Shown here one piece after another: positions 1 to 5,901 of a stretch of DNA of 5,901 nucleotides. Made by a program: the position numbers and the translations under genes. The stretch is taken from assembly GCA_022865525.1 (NCBI GenBank), contig JALHSV010000581.1, positions 1-5,901 on the forward strand. Direction: 5' to 3'. Numbering within the stretch: the first letter of the stretch is position 1; every line of letters begins with the position of its first letter. This DNA is from Thermodesulfovibrionales bacterium. GTDB taxonomy: Bacteria > Nitrospirota > Thermodesulfovibrionia > Thermodesulfovibrionales > SM23-35. The notes beneath the pieces are model-generated. The model searched no databases, was not told the origin of the DNA, and worked only from the letters and a program-made list of their open reading frames with translations.

Positions 1-1
1 C

Positions 2-310
2 ATCCCCGGAATGAACGTCTGGAAACTGTTCCAAAACGATTATCGGCAACGATATGGCAAAACCCTGACTTCGAAGGAGGAACCTAGTGCCCTGGAGGCA
101 TCTGATTATTCAGGAAGTGTTTCCGAAGAGTGCAAGGCCCATGAACCCGGCAAACTGTCTCCACTCGACTTTCAATGCGAGCGTCTATGGTATTTAGTCC
201 GCAAGGGGATCGAAGCCGGCAAGATCACCCTCTCTAAGGGAGCAGAAGTACTTGGGCTCTCCCTGGAAAAGATGCGCGAGCTTAGCCGAAGCTGGGAAGC
301 TGGAATCTGA
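2..310 (+). CDS. C-terminal part of a probable XRE/ImmA-IrrE family regulator or antitoxin (5' end probably outside the window)
   Basis: The reading frame is open to the left edge (Ile-Pro-Gly precede the Met at 11), so this is probably the tail of a longer gene. An independent 99-aa protein from the ATG at 11 cannot be excluded. The last 45 residues form a helical module (SPLDFQCERLWYLVRKGIEA, then GKITLSKGAEVLGLSLEKM), which resembles the C-terminal helix-turn-helix-like end of COG2856 proteins. These proteins pair an N-terminal XRE helix-turn-helix with a zinc metallopeptidase domain and often precede a PIN-domain gene. The metallopeptidase HExxH motif would lie upstream and is not visible, so the assignment rests on the C-terminal pattern plus the PIN neighbour. 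Base composition is GC-balanced and matches the PIN gene. The stop TGA touches the GTG start of the PIN gene with no spacer, implying one transcript and translational coupling. Confidence 0.55.
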   Translation: MPGMNVWKLFQNDYRQRYGKTLTSKEEPSALEASDYSGSVSEECKAHEPGKLSPLDFQCERLWYLVRKGIEAGKITLSKGAEVLGLSLEKMRELSRSWEAGI

Positions 311-844
311 GTGCCAGATCGACCTCCAGCATTCGTCATTGACGCCAATGTCCTTATAGACTATACCGATTCGGATTTTTCGATCTTGGTTCTTTTTTCT
401 GAACACATCGGCATGATCCATGTAATAACCGATGTATTGGAAAAGGTCGAACAGTTGAACGAGGCGGAATGTCGCCGGTTGGGACTAGCCATTACCGAAC
501 CCACATTGGAACAATACCTCGAAGCCGGACAGAAAATCCCGGGACTAGCCTTCGACGACATACTGTGTTTGATCCTAGCTCGGGACCATCATTGGACATT
601 GATATCCAACGACAAGGCCCTGCGTAGAGCATGCAAAGGCAACAATGTTTCCCTTTTATGGGGTCTTGAGCCCATGCTGCCCTTAGTTGAAAAGAATTTG
701 CTGCCTTCTTCCCAAACCCAGAAAACCGCAGATCGCATCCACGCTCTGAACCCCGGATTCGTCAATCAGCAGATACTGGAACGCTTCAGCAAAAAAATTA
801 ACACATTAAAACCGAAGTCCATAATAAAAATCACAAAAAATTAA
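311..844 (+). CDS. PIN-domain protein, putative metal-dependent ribonuclease (toxin-like)
   Basis: This 177-aa protein has the PIN fold signature. An N-terminal strand carries the first acidic residue (FVIDANVLIDY, D11). A second acidic position lies in DVLEKVEQL (E44 or E47), a third in FDDILCLILA (D82/D83), and a fourth in LISNDKALRRA (D101). These are the positions that bind Mg2+/Mn2+ in PIN nucleases, which cleave RNA in toxin-antitoxin modules. The GTG start is forced: the codon before it is an in-frame stop, and D11 would be lost with any later ATG. There is only a weak GGAA-type ribosome site, consistent with coupling to the gene upstream. After the catalytic core, a helical C-terminal extension runs to about residue 163 (NPGFVNQQILERFSKKI). 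The last 14 residues are Lys/Ile/Asn-rich and encoded by AT-rich DNA unlike the rest of the gene, so the native C-terminus may have been replaced. RNA target unknown. Confidence 0.82.
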   Translation: MPDRPPAFVIDANVLIDYTDSDFSILVLFSEHIGMIHVITDVLEKVEQLNEAECRRLGLAITEPTLEQYLEAGQKIPGLAFDDILCLILARDHHWTLISNDKALRRACKGNNVSLLWGLEPMLPLVEKNLLPSSQTQKTADRIHALNPGFVNQQILERFSKKINTLKPKSIIKITKN

Positions 845-845
845 A

Positions 846-2141
846 ATGCAAATTCTGAAATCAATAAAAGCTTTCAAACATCATTATTTTAAAATCAGAA
901 AAATTGCAACGAAGCTAGCCAAAAAAGGTTCTCTAAAGCTTAAGATTTCCATAAGTGACAATATAATTGATGAAGAATTATTCACTCCTGAAAATTATAA
1001 AACTGTGCAATTCGTAGTATTAATGAGGCGGTTTTTAGATCAAAAAGATAATCTTTACTATAAAAATGTTTGGGGTCTACTTAATGAGCATTTTGCAGAT
1101 GTGCTTCCACAAGAAACTATCAAATATTTTGAGAAATTTGATAAGCAAATGATCGAAGGAGATATCGGAATTAATATCAATGGAGAAAGTCTTACTGCTG
1201 AGAAGATTTATCAAATTCTGGCAGATGGTGAATATTTTGGCAACAGCAGAAAAGCCCAAGTTTATCTAAAATATTTAAAAGAAATTCCGATAATAGGGGC
1301 ATTATTTTGGTATAAATTTCACACATACACAATGGATGGTTTTAAACTGGCCCAGTTTTTATTTGACACAATCGTTCAAATAAAGAATAGTTCTAAATTT
1401 AAAAATTTAATTGCCGATGATTCTCAATACCAAAAACAATGTATTTATTGCCTTTCTATATCAGGAAAGTTCACATCGGAAGAACATATTTTCCCAGAAT
1501 CACTTGGTAATGATGAGCTCATTTTGCAGAAAGGGTTTGTTTGTGACGAATGTAATAATGGCATCCTTTCTTGCTTGGATGATTTTCTATTAAAATTCGA
1601 GCCAGTTGCATTTTTACAAGTTCATTTCGTTCCTTATAAAAAAAATGGCCAATTACCATCAGCGAATTTTCAAAACCTTTCTATTAAACGCACAACTCCA
1701 AAAAATATTGCAATAAAAACGAAAGATAAATCCGCATTTATTATTCACAACAAATATTCGAAAACTGGAGAAATTGATTTTACTATCAGTATAAAGGGAA
1801 AAAAGTTCGATGCCAAAATGCTTGGAAGGGCACTCTACAAGATCGCACTAGGCATGGTTGCATTTGATCAAGGACACGAAATAGCCTGTGACTCAAAATT
1901 TGATTCCGCGCGTAATTTTATAATGAAAGGACAAGGTTTTTCGAATAATATACTGATTAAAAAGGAAGGCACTCCACATCCAAAAATTAGAGTTGCACAT
2001 AATAAATTATTTGATTGCACTCCCTTTGTCATCGATATTTTTGGTCTATTTTTTTTATTAAACCTCGAACTCCAACCACTTCTTAACTTTAATAAAATTA
2101 TTACCCAAGAACAGTTTTTCCTATATTCACTTGAGAAATAG
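846..2141 (+). CDS. HNH endonuclease-family protein with uncharacterised N-terminal region
   Basis: The 431-aa protein contains a zinc-bound HNH (beta-beta-alpha metal) nuclease core at about residues 199-240. A first CxxC (C199, C202) is followed by SEEHIFPESLG, with H214 the likely general base, and then by VCDECNN (C233, C236, N237, N238). The two CxxC pairs would hold a structural zinc, while H214 and N237/N238 fit the HNH catalytic positions. Residues 1-198 are Lys-rich and mostly helical in character, and I recognise no domain there. Residues 240-431 include a block LGRALYKIALGMVAFDQGHE (from 326) and FDSARNFIMKG, a type of region that commonly follows this HNH type. The gene starts 1 nt after the PIN stop. 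ATG 846 is the first ATG after an in-frame TAA at 825, but it has no Shine-Dalgarno, only A-rich sequence. DNA is AT-rich, unlike the PIN gene, which suggests later arrival. A defence nuclease is likely; the target is unknown. Confidence 0.83.
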   Translation: MQILKSIKAFKHHYFKIRKIATKLAKKGSLKLKISISDNIIDEELFTPENYKTVQFVVLMRRFLDQKDNLYYKNVWGLLNEHFADVLPQETIKYFEKFDKQMIEGDIGININGESLTAEKIYQILADGEYFGNSRKAQVYLKYLKEIPIIGALFWYKFHTYTMDGFKLAQFLFDTIVQIKNSSKFKNLIADDSQYQKQCIYCLSISGKFTSEEHIFPESLGNDELILQKGFVCDECNNGILSCLDDFLLKFEPVAFLQVHFVPYKKNGQLPSANFQNLSIKRTTPKNIAIKTKDKSAFIIHNKYSKTGEIDFTISIKGKKFDAKMLGRALYKIALGMVAFDQGHEIACDSKFDSARNFIMKGQGFSNNILIKKEGTPHPKIRVAHNKLFDCTPFVIDIFGLFFLLNLELQPLLNFNKIITQEQFFLYSLEK

Positions 2142-2213
2142 CAAAAAAGAACTTTGAAAGCAATTTAATTAATTCCTTAAAATTTGCCTCTTTGTAATCC
2201 ATCCTAAAAGCCT

Positions 2214-2831
2214 TCATTGGAAAACATCACATATCAGCTTTCCTAAAACTTGAGCCCATTTTGGAAAGGCAGTAATTAGAAATTGAAAACCTGCAATGAT
2301 TATCAAAACCAAAGTCAATGTTTTTATTCTTGCATTCATTTTCTTTTGTTCAAAAGCAAACCTATCAATAATAATTACATAATTTCTCCAAGCTTTTTTA
2401 TCGATAGTAGGCCCATCTATAACACCACCAACAGATGGCCATCCTCGCCCTTCACTAGTTTCATTTACCATCTGCGCTGTTTTAATTTCAAAACCAGGAA
2501 TTTCCTTTACACGCGCATCTATCCAAAAAATATCATGAAAAGGAAATAAGTATTCAAATGATTCCGAGATATTTTCTACATTATTTTTTAAATTTTTTAT
2601 TTTCAATTCGATTCCAGCAGTAAAATTAAAGCCTTCTCTGTTTTTGGGATAAATAGCTAGTGATTTTAATATAATATTATCAGGCATTTCATTGCCTCTA
2701 ACTACTACTCTAAATTTAATTTTGAGTTTTACTAAACTAACCCCTATTATTTTTCGAATTTGCATTTTTTCTTCGATTTTCACTTCATTTTGCTCAATGA
2801 TCGGATCTATTAAAACCTCTAAATTAGACAT
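2214..2831 (-). CDS. Hypothetical protein with a single C-terminal transmembrane segment
   Basis: I do not recognise the family of this 205-aa protein. The N-terminal 160 residues have alternating hydrophobic/charged segments (SLVKLKIKFRVVVRG, GIELKIKNL) suggesting beta strands, followed by a Gly/Pro-containing stretch (GRGWPSVGGVIDGPTIDKK, 128-146). A basic patch (EQKKMNARIK, 161-170) leads into one hydrophobic helix at about 170-189 (TLTLVLIIIAGFQFLITAF). By the positive-inside rule the large domain should face the cytoplasm, with the short tail outside, as in a tail-anchored protein. There is no signal peptide. It lies 42 nt downstream of the Type IIG gene on the same strand, has its own strong ribosome binding site, and converges on the HNH gene with a 72-nt gap. 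Composition is AT-rich. An accessory or membrane-sensing role beside the restriction enzyme is possible but only inferred from position. Confidence 0.75.
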   Translation of the reverse strand: MSNLEVLIDPIIEQNEVKIEEKMQIRKIIGVSLVKLKIKFRVVVRGNEMPDNIILKSLAIYPKNREGFNFTAGIELKIKNLKNNVENISESFEYLFPFHDIFWIDARVKEIPGFEIKTAQMVNETSEGRGWPSVGGVIDGPTIDKKAWRNYVIIIDRFAFEQKKMNARIKTLTLVLIIIAGFQFLITAFPKWAQVLGKLICDVFQ

Positions 2832-2835
2832 TAAA

Positions 2836-2842
2836 CCTCCTT
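2836..2842 (-). promoter_or_regulatory. Strong Shine-Dalgarno for the membrane-protein gene
   Basis: On the minus strand the sequence AAGGAGGTTTAATG places a full anti-16S match (AAGGAGG) four bases before the ATG at 2831. It fixes the start of the 205-aa protein and confirms that this AT-rich ORF is a real gene. It also suggests independent, efficient translation within a transcript shared with the upstream restriction-modification gene. The HNH and PIN genes have no comparable site. Confidence 0.85.
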
Positions 2843-2873
2843 GAATATATTAATTGTTTTTTTTGAAATTCAT

Positions 2874-5800
2874 CTAAGTTTCTACTATCCGAACCTCGTC
2901 TTCACTAAGACTATAAAGTTCGTAAACCAGCTTGTTGATCTCCCGATCAGTGGCGTCAGTCTGGCGCTGAATCATTTCCTGTTCAGTTTGGGTTTTGGCT
3001 GCTGCTTTAAGCTTTTGAAGTCCTTGTATAGATTCGACCAAACTTACCATAAGGTCATGCTGGGCTTTGTCATTGGGATTAGTGACATCAATTGTACGGA
3101 TAGGTAATTGCTCAATATATTGCTTGTTGGCAGCGAAATATCCCCCATGAAAATTTGTTGAGACCCGCTTAAAATAAAAGTTTAATAGGCGTGAATTTAG
3201 CAAACCACAAATATATCGATAACTTCCAATTTTTTCATTAACTGTAATTCCATAACCACCGGTCGTAACGTTGATGAAATAATAATTCCTGTCTTCATCA
3301 AAAAATGCATTCAAGTTTGTTACCATATAAGGAATCATCAGTTTAGGCTGTTCCCATAGACCAAGATTCTGAGTTCTCCCGAACCGATACCACTGGGCAT
3401 CACAAAAACTATTTTTTTCTCGATTTTCTAATATTTTTTTATTTTTATTTAAATATTCCCAAGCCAAAGGAAATTTTTTTTTCATTTCAATTTGCGAAAA
3501 CAATTGCGCCGAATTATTTTTTACTTCGTATGGGAACAAAACAAGTGCTGTTGGATTTGCCCAAAATTTATTTATATCTCCGCTGCGAACAACATTTTTT
3601 AAAATTGATGCTTCTATTTTTATCCACTTATTAAGCTCTTTTGAAAATATCTCGATAATGTTTTTTGTTTTGATTCGAAAATCTTTAAAAAGATAAACTG
3701 AATCAGCACTCGTAATCGGCCCTTGATAAATTCGATATGCTATATCCCCTAATTTTGTTTGAACTTTACTTAGCCGTTCAAATAATGATGATCCTATGCC
3801 CACAGAAAAATTCCATTCGGCAGAAGTAATACGATCGGCGGAGATAGATGAGAGAGGAGAATCAGATGTAACTCGCGAATCGGAAAGAGCAAGAGGTATA
3901 AGCATCATGCCCAATTCCGCTTGCCAGACTTCGAGGTCAGAAACTTTGACAAATTCGCATAGATCGCATCCAGCTTTGTCCAGGAACATCAAAGCCGTAT
4001 AGGTTGTAGCGCCATCGAAAACTTGCTGGTCACCAAAATGGACAACATGAGAAAGATGCTTTCCTTCGGCGATTACTCCCCGTAAGGGCGCACCGTATTT
4101 CGAGTTGAAAAACTTATGCGGCAAGATGAAGCCGAGGCGGCCACTTGGGTTCAGAAGAGCAAGCCCTTTTTCGACAAAAACAACATAGATGTCATAATTC
4201 CCGGAACCGGCAGCGCGGAATTTTCCCTTTAAATACTTCACCTGCTCAGGATTACTCTCCTTCAGGGTCTGGATGCGGATATACGGCGGATTTCCTATCA
4301 CTGCATCGAAGCCGCCGGAGGAGAAGATGGTGGGGAACTCGCGCTGCCAGTCGAAGGGATTGATCCGACGCAGTTCCTCGGAGTCGGGGAACATTTTTCC
4401 AGAAAAATAATCGGGGCCGATCAGGCTGTTGCCGCACTTGATGTTGTCATTCAAATCAGGGAGGACGGTCTCCTTGAAGAGCGACCGTTCTTCATAAAGC
4501 TCCTCGCGACGGGTGTCCTCGAGAGCTTTCAAAGAAAGAGAAAAGCGCGTCACTTCCACCGCTTGCTGGTCGATGTCTACCCCGAAGAGGTTGTTGATCA
4601 GGATCTGGCGCTTGAGGCGGGCGGTCAGGCGCACGCGGCCGTCGCTGTCGTAATAGGCGTCGGCGCGGTCGGAGGCACTGAGCCGTTTCTTGGTGTCGTA
4701 ATATTTGATGTGCCAGTCGATCAGAAAGGCATAGGCGCCGACCAGGAAAGAGCCCGAGCCGCAGGCCGGATCGAGAATCTTCAGTTTGACCACGTCGGCC
4801 GGAGTTTGGCAATTTTCGAGCAATTTGCCCACCGTATTCTTGACGATATATTCCACGATGTACTGCGGTGTATAGTAGACGCCGCCGGCCTTGCGCACTT
4901 CGGGTTTTTCCTCGATTTTCACCCGCTGCTCGGTGGTGCGCACCACCCGGCCCAGGAAGCGCTCATAGATCGTGCCCAGTATTTCCACCGGCAGAACGGC
5001 GAAGTTATAAGGCGAATTCTCCGGATGCAGGGAGCGGATGATGTCGTGCACCGTTTTGTTGGCCACGACCATTGCCTCCAATTCCGGGCGCGGCTTAAAA
5101 ATGTTGCCGTTGTAGAAACGGTTCAATTTATCAAATATCTTGCGGCAGGCAGCGAACCAGCCATTGTCGCTTTCGGCCAGGCCGTCGCTCTCAATGGTTG
5201 CGGCAAGCTGGTCCAGATAGTCGTCCTCTATCTCGCGGTCGGATAGCGCCTTTACAAAGATCAGCCGGTCGATCAGCAACTGCACGGCGGCAGTGATCAA
5301 GTTCCCGTCGGCCGCCGGGTTTAGCTTCTTCATATCCTTGGCCAGGCGCACGCGCCAACCATTCTTGTCGTTGTCCATGTCGGCCAGGAAAGCCTTGTCG
5401 GGTGGCGTGCGGTTGGCCTTGACCTTGCGCGGCGAAAGGGCCAGGGCCCAGAGCCCGCGCGGCGTGTCGCTGTGGCGGGTGCGGGCGGTGCGCCTCATGT
5501 TCTCGCGCTCGAACAGGTCCCAGAGGCGGTCGAATTGGTTGACGTAGTCGTCACAGGTCCAGTTCAAAACCAGGAAGTTGCGCAGAGCCCGGGGATCGTT
5601 GACATGAAGAGTGCAGTCAAGGACAACGAACTCTTCGAAGTCAGTAAGCACAGCGAAATCGATGCGTCGCACCGGAGCCAAGTTCTGGGTGGAATAGCCA
5701 TACGCATAGACCTGGTTAAGCCAACGCGGATCATGCATGTCGTATTTCACCTGCTTGGCGTCCATGACCAGCAGGTGCTGACCATCAAGTTGCAGAGTGT

Positions 5801-5900
5801 AATCGGGTCGCTTGCCGCCACGGCCGGTGCGATTGACGATAAATTCGTAATCTGTAACGGCCAGGCCTTCATTGGTGGTGTTCCAGTTCAAGTATTTGAA
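2874..5900 (-). CDS. Type IIG restriction-modification enzyme, Eco57I-like (N-terminus cut by window end)
   Basis: One polypeptide carries nuclease, adenine methyltransferase and DNA specificity functions. The frame stays open to the window edge, so the true start lies outside; residue 1 below is the TTG at 5891. Residues 28-64 form a PD-(D/E)xK nuclease: RPD (D30), MDAK (D44, K46) and a QxxxY motif (Q60, Y64), as in HsdR-type nucleases. A helical connector (about 110-330) follows. The methyltransferase has motif X region GGVYYTPQYIVEYIV (336-350), motif I ILDPACGSGSF (372-382, SAM binding), GVDIDQQAVEV (437-447) and catalytic NPPY (534-537), giving N6-methyladenine. A TaqI_C-like recognition domain spans about 715-933 (WEQPKLMIPY, SRLLNFYFKRVSTNFHGGYF), with a coiled C-terminal helix after it. 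Total length is about 1000 aa or slightly more, similar to Eco57I. Recognition site not predictable from sequence. All catalytic residues are present, so it should be active. Confidence 0.93.
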   Translation of the reverse strand, partial: FKYLNWNTTNEGLAVTDYEFIVNRTGRGGKRPDYTLQLDGQHLLVMDAKQVKYDMHDPRWLNQVYAYGYSTQNLAPVRRIDFAVLTDFEEFVVLDCTLHVNDPRALRNFLVLNWTCDDYVNQFDRLWDLFERENMRRTARTRHSDTPRGLWALALSPRKVKANRTPPDKAFLADMDNDKNGWRVRLAKDMKKLNPAADGNLITAAVQLLIDRLIFVKALSDREIEDDYLDQLAATIESDGLAESDNGWFAACRKIFDKLNRFYNGNIFKPRPELEAMVVANKTVHDIIRSLHPENSPYNFAVLPVEILGTIYERFLGRVVRTTEQRVKIEEKPEVRKAGGVYYTPQYIVEYIVKNTVGKLLENCQTPADVVKLKILDPACGSGSFLVGAYAFLIDWHIKYYDTKKRLSASDRADAYYDSDGRVRLTARLKRQILINNLFGVDIDQQAVEVTRFSLSLKALEDTRREELYEERSLFKETVLPDLNDNIKCGNSLIGPDYFSGKMFPDSEELRRINPFDWQREFPTIFSSGGFDAVIGNPPYIRIQTLKESNPEQVKYLKGKFRAAGSGNYDIYVVFVEKGLALLNPSGRLGFILPHKFFNSKYGAPLRGVIAEGKHLSHVVHFGDQQVFDGATTYTALMFLDKAGCDLCEFVKVSDLEVWQAELGMMLIPLALSDSRVTSDSPLSSISADRITSAEWNFSVGIGSSLFERLSKVQTKLGDIAYRIYQGPITSADSVYLFKDFRIKTKNIIEIFSKELNKWIKIEASILKNVVRSGDINKFWANPTALVLFPYEVKNNSAQLFSQIEMKKKFPLAWEYLNKNKKILENREKNSFCDAQWYRFGRTQNLGLWEQPKLMIPYMVTNLNAFFDEDRNYYFINVTTGGYGITVNEKIGSYRYICGLLNSRLLNFYFKRVSTNFHGGYFAANKQYIEQLPIRTIDVTNPNDKAQHDLMVSLVESIQGLQKLKAAAKTQTEQEMIQRQTDATDREINKLVYELYSLSEDEVRIVET
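3116..3750 (-). other. AT-rich target-recognition domain of the Type IIG enzyme
   Basis: This stretch encodes roughly residues 715-925, the DNA-specificity (TaqI_C-like) part of the enzyme. It is far richer in A+T than the nuclease and methyltransferase parts (for example, 3421-3480 has about one fifth G+C by eye, while 5401-5460 is over two thirds). It also contains several homopolymer tracts: T9 at 3474-3482, T7 at 3434-3440 and T7 at 3412-3418. The reading frame is intact. This pattern fits exchange of recognition modules between restriction enzymes, a known way for Type IIG and Type I systems to change specificity. Confidence 0.6.
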
Positions 5901-5901
5901 A

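Larger units (their letters stand above)
790..2873. other. AT-rich accessory segment, likely acquired block
   Basis: Base composition drops sharply at about 790, within the last codons of the PIN gene, and stays AT-rich through the HNH gene and the convergent membrane-protein gene. The flanks (1-780 and about 3900-5900) are GC-balanced to GC-rich. No transposase, integrase, tRNA or clear terminal repeat marks the ends, so the boundaries are visual estimates. The right boundary is blurred because the end of the restriction-modification gene also contains an AT-rich stretch. Read as inference: horizontally acquired cargo next to an older gene pair. Confidence 0.5.

Noticed and set aside
308..313. 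In-frame TGA as a possible selenocysteine codon joining the two left genes
   Set aside because: The next codon is a plausible GTG start placing the PIN first strand at a normal distance. No family member I know has selenocysteine here, and no convincing bSECIS hairpin follows the TGA.
2157..2192. Possible bidirectional terminator between the convergent HNH and membrane-protein genes
   Set aside because: GCAATTT (2160-2166) can pair with AAATTTGC (2180-2187) only with a bulge. The stem is almost all A-T and lacks a proper T-tract, so it is too weak to call.
803..2837. Near-repeat ACATTAAAACC (803-813) and ACATTAAACC (2828-2837) as possible ends of a mobile element
   Set aside because: Short, AT-rich, differs by an indel, and the second copy overlaps the start codon and ribosome site of a gene. 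Most likely chance.
2843..2873. Possible promoter (TATATT-like -10) for the membrane-protein gene
   Set aside because: The AT-rich gap gives such matches by chance. The candidate lies too near the start codon and has no well-spaced -35 element.
4563..5246. 227-codon open frame on the + strand opposite the Type IIG gene
   Set aside because: It lies entirely antisense to the conserved methyltransferase and connector codons in GC-rich DNA, where long spurious frames are common. The minus-strand product has clear catalytic motifs; this one has none.

Overview
The window looks like part of a bacterial defence or accessory island. It holds five protein-coding genes and no recognisable RNA gene, CRISPR array or transposase. 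The host is a bacterium, judged from compact gene spacing, GTG and probable TTG-type start contexts, and one textbook Shine-Dalgarno. Codon use at both edges is moderately to strongly GC-rich, while the centre is clearly AT-rich. I cannot assign a taxon from sequence alone.

Left (1-844, + strand): the 3' end of a gene whose C-terminus resembles the XRE/ImmA-IrrE (COG2856) family, directly abutted by a GTG-started PIN-domain ribonuclease-like gene. The stop TGA is immediately followed by GTG in the same frame. This looks like a toxin-antitoxin-like or regulatory pair.

Centre (about 790-2870): an AT-rich block that begins inside the last codons of the PIN gene. It carries a 431-aa HNH endonuclease-family protein (+) with a large N-terminal region of unknown type. 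Convergent to it is a 205-aa protein with one C-terminal membrane segment (-).

Right (2874-5900, - strand): a very long gene cut off by the window end, with its N-terminus missing. It encodes a single-chain Type IIG (Eco57I-like) restriction-modification enzyme. In order it has a PD-(D/E)xK nuclease, a helical connector, a gamma-type N6-adenine methyltransferase (motifs DPACGSGSF and NPPY) and a TaqI_C-like specificity domain. The specificity domain is much more AT-rich than the rest of the gene, which suggests mosaic exchange of the recognition module.

How they may work together: the RM enzyme would methylate self DNA and cut unmodified DNA. The membrane protein follows it 42 nt downstream with its own strong ribosome binding site, so it is probably in the same operon. 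The HNH protein lies 1 nt after the PIN gene and may be co-transcribed with it, but composition says it arrived separately. The best candidates for something undescribed are the HNH protein with its uncharacterised N-terminal half and the Type IIG-linked membrane protein. Both are unproven.
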